From UBA12202 sp049595035 (GTDB taxonomy: Bacteria > Pseudomonadota > Alphaproteobacteria > Puniceispirillales > UBA1172): DNA of 27,486 nucleotides. Every line of letters starts with the position of its first letter. Position 1 is the stretch's first letter. Of this stretch, positions 25,301 through 27,486 are shown in pieces. The DNA lies in the NCBI GenBank assembly GCA_049595035.1, contig JBMYKD010000024.1:1-27486 (forward strand), in the 5' to 3' direction. A program made the position numbers and the translations under genes. A model generated the notes under the pieces. It saw only the letters and a program-made list of their open reading frames with translations. It was not told where the DNA came from and did no database searches.

Positions 25301-25334
25301 TTGAAAATTCACATGATTGTACAGATGAAGCCAT
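22296..25334 (-). CDS. addB: Double-strand break repair protein AddB
   Basis: The 1012-aa partner of AddA has an inactive helicase-like N-terminal part (ILLPNRRLTQAVRMAFL) and a C-terminal PD-(D/E)xK nuclease: PDPAMKGTIFHRAIDEFM, AEADRIDLMADGSIHIVDYKTGRIP with the catalytic D and DYK. This is the alphaproteobacterial AddB type. A four-cysteine iron-sulfur cluster as in Bacillus AddB is not evident. Its stop overlaps the start of addA, so the two subunits are coupled. Upstream there are 101 bp to tsaE with no gene; in many relatives amgK- and murU-like genes lie there. Confidence 0.94.
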   Translation of the reverse strand: MASSVQSCEFSKICYIPAGSRFADDLVAGFMTLVDDPAMMASATILLPNRRLTQAVRMAFLRHAKGKAQLLPRLVPIGDIEEDASDLVLAGWDSGHLPPVINPLDRQFQLAHLVHHFHHQTGSDSITQAEAFGLARALGDFLDQMQTNGLSFDDLSGLVPDELAHHWQNIVSFLMILTDKWPEVLAEKQQSDAAIWRDAAIRARAKAWATQMPDDLIIIAGSTGSVPATQELMKAVIGLPNGYIVLPGFDAAIDTDEWDHLTQDSDQMVSAHPQFQMARLLHHLRIERNMVMPWPRADDINTADSKGRIRLLREVMRLSHQTHRWYDLRKNPVPISAIDGMQLMVCRDRRVEARAIALAMREALEVPAKTATLITADQELGDLVSAELSRWGIHVPSSAGTRLSDTRSAGFLRLLADAWADQFAPVSLLALTQHPLCCGGMEKSQFREMMRKIELKVIRRREKGYQGGGLENLKTLAEQVEPFFGEFINRHLITPCRALMDIGTSMGQDKARFTDIADAHAQAAEALSYDGTTPYQVWQGRAGNRLAHLFHGISDYASDIMVDKADYAVLLHELTMGQTIYPEEDLHPRLAIMGLVEARMQASDLMILGGMNEGTTPPQPQADPWMSQHMRAWIGLPTMFWRTGMAAHDVMMTMASPQILMTRSMLDAGTPTEPSRWWRRLQAVLKASQIPFPEHLTYATLDRNRHQQYAPAIITSPPRPAPVISMTERQKYMSQFSATQMETLMRDPYAIYARRVLGLKALYPIMDMPDPAMKGTIFHRAIDEFMTQYPESALPDDALHQLKNIGEKHLNVLEQTPWIKLFWQLRFNRIAEWFVDYENQHRNMIQKSVSETKGKAGFDIGGHHITLTAEADRIDLMADGSIHIVDYKTGRIPNQEQVISGINGQLIIEAMIAQKQGFVDINICPTAISLSYWKLSGTASKPVEINARPGKNKTIEDIIPNIEAQLINVMQQDWGFASELVAHPILQYSDYRHLARVREWSISSMDMEDADD

Positions 25335-25435
25335 GCCTGATTATAGACTATACCTATCCGAAAGCCTAGTTATACTTACGGGCTATCTAATTGTTTTCTA
25401 ACGGATATAGGCATGATCAGACAGATTTTATATAT

Positions 25436-25987
25436 CTATTCAGTGATCAGTCCAGCGGCAGAAAGATGCGCTTTCCAGCGTTCTTCATAACCGGAAGTGA
25501 CGAGAAAACGTGCCTTTCTGCCTTGGCTTTTTTCGGTTTCCGTCAATGAAATAATCATACCATGGGGCGGTAGCAACGCACTTAATTTGCTGATCCATTC
25601 AATGATACAAATCTCTTGCCCCATTGCCTCATCAAGGCCAAATGCCAGCACGTCATAAGGGTCATCAATGCGCCATAAATCAACATGCCAGATCATATCC
25701 GCGTCTTGATGAATATCGTCAGCATCAGGCGGAATACGCGGATAATGCTGAACAAGGGTATAGGTCGGGCTTGGGATATCAGCATCAGACTGACCGGCGC
25801 GTGCCAGTGCCTGTTGGATCATGCTACGCGCCAGAACCGATTTTCCTGCACCCATTTCGCCTTCTAAACCGATCAGATCACCAGCGCTAAGCCATGGCTC
25901 CAGTCGCTGACCAAGTGCTATGGTTTGCTGTTCACCATCAAGATCACATTCAGCCAGACAGCAATTATAGAACTGGCTATCTGTCAT
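25436..25987 (-). CDS. tsaE: tRNA threonylcarbamoyladenosine biosynthesis ATPase TsaE
   Basis: The 183-aa P-loop ATPase is needed, with TsaB, TsaC and TsaD, for the t6A modification of ANN-decoding tRNAs. The Walker A is LEGEMGAGKSVLARSMI (residues 41-57); PSPTYTLVQHYPR and WHVDLWRIDDPYDVLAFGLDEAM hold the switch and Walker B-like residues, and ICIIEWISKL gives the E-W motif. It is a little longer than the usual 150-160 aa. The gene starts 3 bp behind the ahcY stop, so it is likely read from the same message. No other tsa genes are in the window. Confidence 0.95.
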   Translation of the reverse strand: MTDSQFYNCCLAECDLDGEQQTIALGQRLEPWLSAGDLIGLEGEMGAGKSVLARSMIQQALARAGQSDADIPSPTYTLVQHYPRIPPDADDIHQDADMIWHVDLWRIDDPYDVLAFGLDEAMGQEICIIEWISKLSALLPPHGMIISLTETEKSQGRKARFLVTSGYEERWKAHLSAAGLITE

Positions 25988-25990
25988 TGA

Positions 25991-27391
25991 TTAGTAACGG
26001 TATTGATCAGATTTGAAAGGTCCAGCCTGCTTGACACCAATATAACTCGCCTGGTTTTCATTCAGCTTGGTCAGCGACGCACCTACTTTTTCCAGATGCA
26101 ACATCGCTACCTTTTCATCCAGATGACGTGGCAAGGTATATACCTTATTTTCATAAGCGGCGGCATTGTTCCATAATTCGATCTGTGCCAGCACCTGATT
26201 GGTAAATGAAGCTGACATAACAAAAGATGGATGCCCCGTAGCACAGCCCAGATTAACCAGTCGCCCCTTGGCCAGCAGAATCATTTTCTTACCATCAGGG
26301 AAAGTGATTTCATCGACCTGAGGTTTGACTTCATCCCATTGCATATTGCTTAGGGCATCGACCTGAATTTCATTATCGAAATGGCCAATGTTACAGACAA
26401 TGGCGCGATCTTTCATATCACGCATATGATCAACCGTAATCACATCTCTGTTTCCGGTTGCTGTCACAAAGATATCTGCCTTGCTTGCGGCTTCTTCCAT
26501 CGTGACCACCTCATACCCTTCCATAGCGGCCTGAAGCGCACAGATCGGATCAATTTCAGTCACCATAACTCGTGCGCCACCCTGACGTAGGGATGCGGCC
26601 GACCCTTTGCCAACATCACCATAACCACAAATAACAGCAACTTTACCAGCAAGCATGACATCGGTTGCCCGGCGGATTCCATCGACCAGCGATTCCCGAC
26701 AGCCATATAGATTATCAAACTTGGATTTTGTTACGCTGTCATTGACGTTAATGGCAGGGAACGGCATTTGCCCGGCCTCTGCCATCTGATAAAGCCGGAG
26801 AACACCTGTCGTTGTTTCTTCCGATACGCCTTTGATCGCGTCGCGTTGGCGTGTGAACCATCCGGGGCTAGCCGCTAGTCGCTTCATAATCTGGGCTTTC
26901 AGGAATTCTTCTTCTTCAGATGCAGGGTTGGGCAAAATCGTTTCACCTGCTTCTGCACGCGCCCCTAGCAAAATATAAAGCGTAGCATCACCACCATCAT
27001 CAAGGATCATGTTGGCAACGTCACTATCGCCGCCTTTCCATTGAAAAATTTCATCAACAAAGGCCCAGTAATCTTCTAGCGTTTCGCCTTTGAAAGCAAA
27101 AACAGGGATACCGCTTTCAGCGATAGCGGCGGCGGCCTGATCCTGAGTGGAATAGATGTTACAAGATGACCAGCGGATATCGGCGCCCAGTTCTGCAAGC
27201 GTTTCAATCAATACCGCTGTTTGAATGGTCATATGCAGACAGCCTGCAATTCTGGCGCCCTTTAATGGTTTCTGATTGCCAAACTCTTCACGGAGAGCCA
27301 TCAGACCTGGCATTTCCGTCTGGGCGATTTCAATTTCTTTACGTCCCCAGCCAGCAAGTGAGATATCAGCAATATTATAATCCTGTGTCAT
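25991..27391 (-). CDS. ahcY: Adenosylhomocysteinase
   Basis: The 466-aa enzyme splits S-adenosylhomocysteine into adenosine and homocysteine, removing the inhibitor of methyltransferases. Visible are LHMTIQTAVLIETL with H53, the SSCNIYSTQD segment, MILDDGGDAT, GVSEETTTGVLRLY, the catalytic VNDSVTKSKFDNLYGCRESL (K223, D227, C231) and the NAD-binding ICGYGDVGKGSAASLRQ (residues 254-270). The insertion around NPASEEEEFLKAQIMKRL marks the long bacterial form; the C-terminus KSDQYRY is typical. AAGGG precedes the ATG, and a 14-bp palindrome lies directly upstream of that site. No SAH riboswitch was recognised in the 95 bp of leader available. Confidence 0.97.
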   Translation of the reverse strand: MTQDYNIADISLAGWGRKEIEIAQTEMPGLMALREEFGNQKPLKGARIAGCLHMTIQTAVLIETLAELGADIRWSSCNIYSTQDQAAAAIAESGIPVFAFKGETLEDYWAFVDEIFQWKGGDSDVANMILDDGGDATLYILLGARAEAGETILPNPASEEEEFLKAQIMKRLAASPGWFTRQRDAIKGVSEETTTGVLRLYQMAEAGQMPFPAINVNDSVTKSKFDNLYGCRESLVDGIRRATDVMLAGKVAVICGYGDVGKGSAASLRQGGARVMVTEIDPICALQAAMEGYEVVTMEEAASKADIFVTATGNRDVITVDHMRDMKDRAIVCNIGHFDNEIQVDALSNMQWDEVKPQVDEITFPDGKKMILLAKGRLVNLGCATGHPSFVMSASFTNQVLAQIELWNNAAAYENKVYTLPRHLDEKVAMLHLEKVGASLTKLNENQASYIGVKQAGPFKSDQYRY

Positions 27392-27405
27392 CTGTTTTTT
27401 CCCTT

Positions 27406-27447
27406 AAATTTGCAAATTTTATTTAACAAGATCTCATGCAAATTGCA
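27406..27447. promoter_or_regulatory. Palindrome and repeated TGCAAATT upstream of ahcY
   Basis: AAATTTGCAAATTT (27406-27419) is a perfect 14-bp palindrome directly in front of the AAGGG ribosome site. TGCAAATT recurs at 27437-27444 inside the near-palindrome TGCAAATTGCA. On the minus strand TTGCAA within the second site could also serve as a -35. This may be a regulator site for ahcY; the AT-rich sequence makes chance possible. Confidence 0.3.
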
Positions 27448-27486
27448 ACTATAACGCCAGATATATCTTAAAAATGGAAAGGCTCA

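Noticed and set aside
27392..27486. SAH riboswitch upstream of ahcY
   Set aside because: Only 95 bp are visible and no paired SAH-type core could be drawn; the sequence is AT-rich with palindromes instead.

Overview
This window is a chromosomal segment of an alphaproteobacterium with moderate base composition. The evidence is gene order: thiN / tRNA-Ala / TIGR02300 zinc protein / aroA-cmk-rpsA-ihfB-lapA-trpF-trpB-trpA-accD-folC, meeting trxA-addA-addB-tsaE-ahcY on the other strand. The protein sequences and this layout suggest a marine, SAR116 (Puniceispirillales)-like lineage. That placement is an inference and was not tested by any search.

Layout. Positions 1-2080 hold a cut-off leftward gene (enoyl-CoA hydratase-like N-terminus), a DMT/EamA transporter, a VOC-fold protein and a small leftward ABM-like protein. 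Positions 2081-6423 are the accessory part. They contain a secreted protein built from three Ig-like repeats, a structured promoter-to-start leader, an unrecognised 99-aa protein between a promoter-like signal and a terminator, and then a SiaA/SiaB/SiaC-type phosphorylation module: a membrane-anchored PP2C/SpoIIE phosphatase on + facing a SiaB-like kinase and SiaC-like substrate on -. The phosphatase gene carries one apparent frameshift, and the predicted phospho-acceptor of the SiaC-like protein is Ser instead of Thr. No diguanylate cyclase (SiaD) is present. Positions 6424-8588 hold a lysophospholipid acyltransferase-like gene tail to tail with thiamine pyrophosphokinase, tRNA-Ala(GGC), and the TIGR02300 zinc-ribbon protein.

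Positions 8589-18432 are a housekeeping run on +: aroA and cmk (ATGA overlap), rpsA with its own terminator, ihfB with a good promoter, then a compact lapA-trpF-trpB-trpA-accD-folC series with overlaps or short gaps. Positions 18461-27391 run on -: ahcY, tsaE, addB, addA and trxA, all closely spaced. The phosphotransferase and nucleotidyltransferase genes (amgK/murU) that often sit between tsaE and addB in related bacteria are absent.

The most interesting stretch is 2234-6138: a possible surface protein, an unknown small protein with a structured leader, and a compact Sia-like partner-switch whose output is not visible here. Smaller items are a dense GATC cluster inside addA and several palindromes or hairpins in divergent promoter regions. 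No CRISPR array, insertion sequence, prophage or integrase gene was seen.
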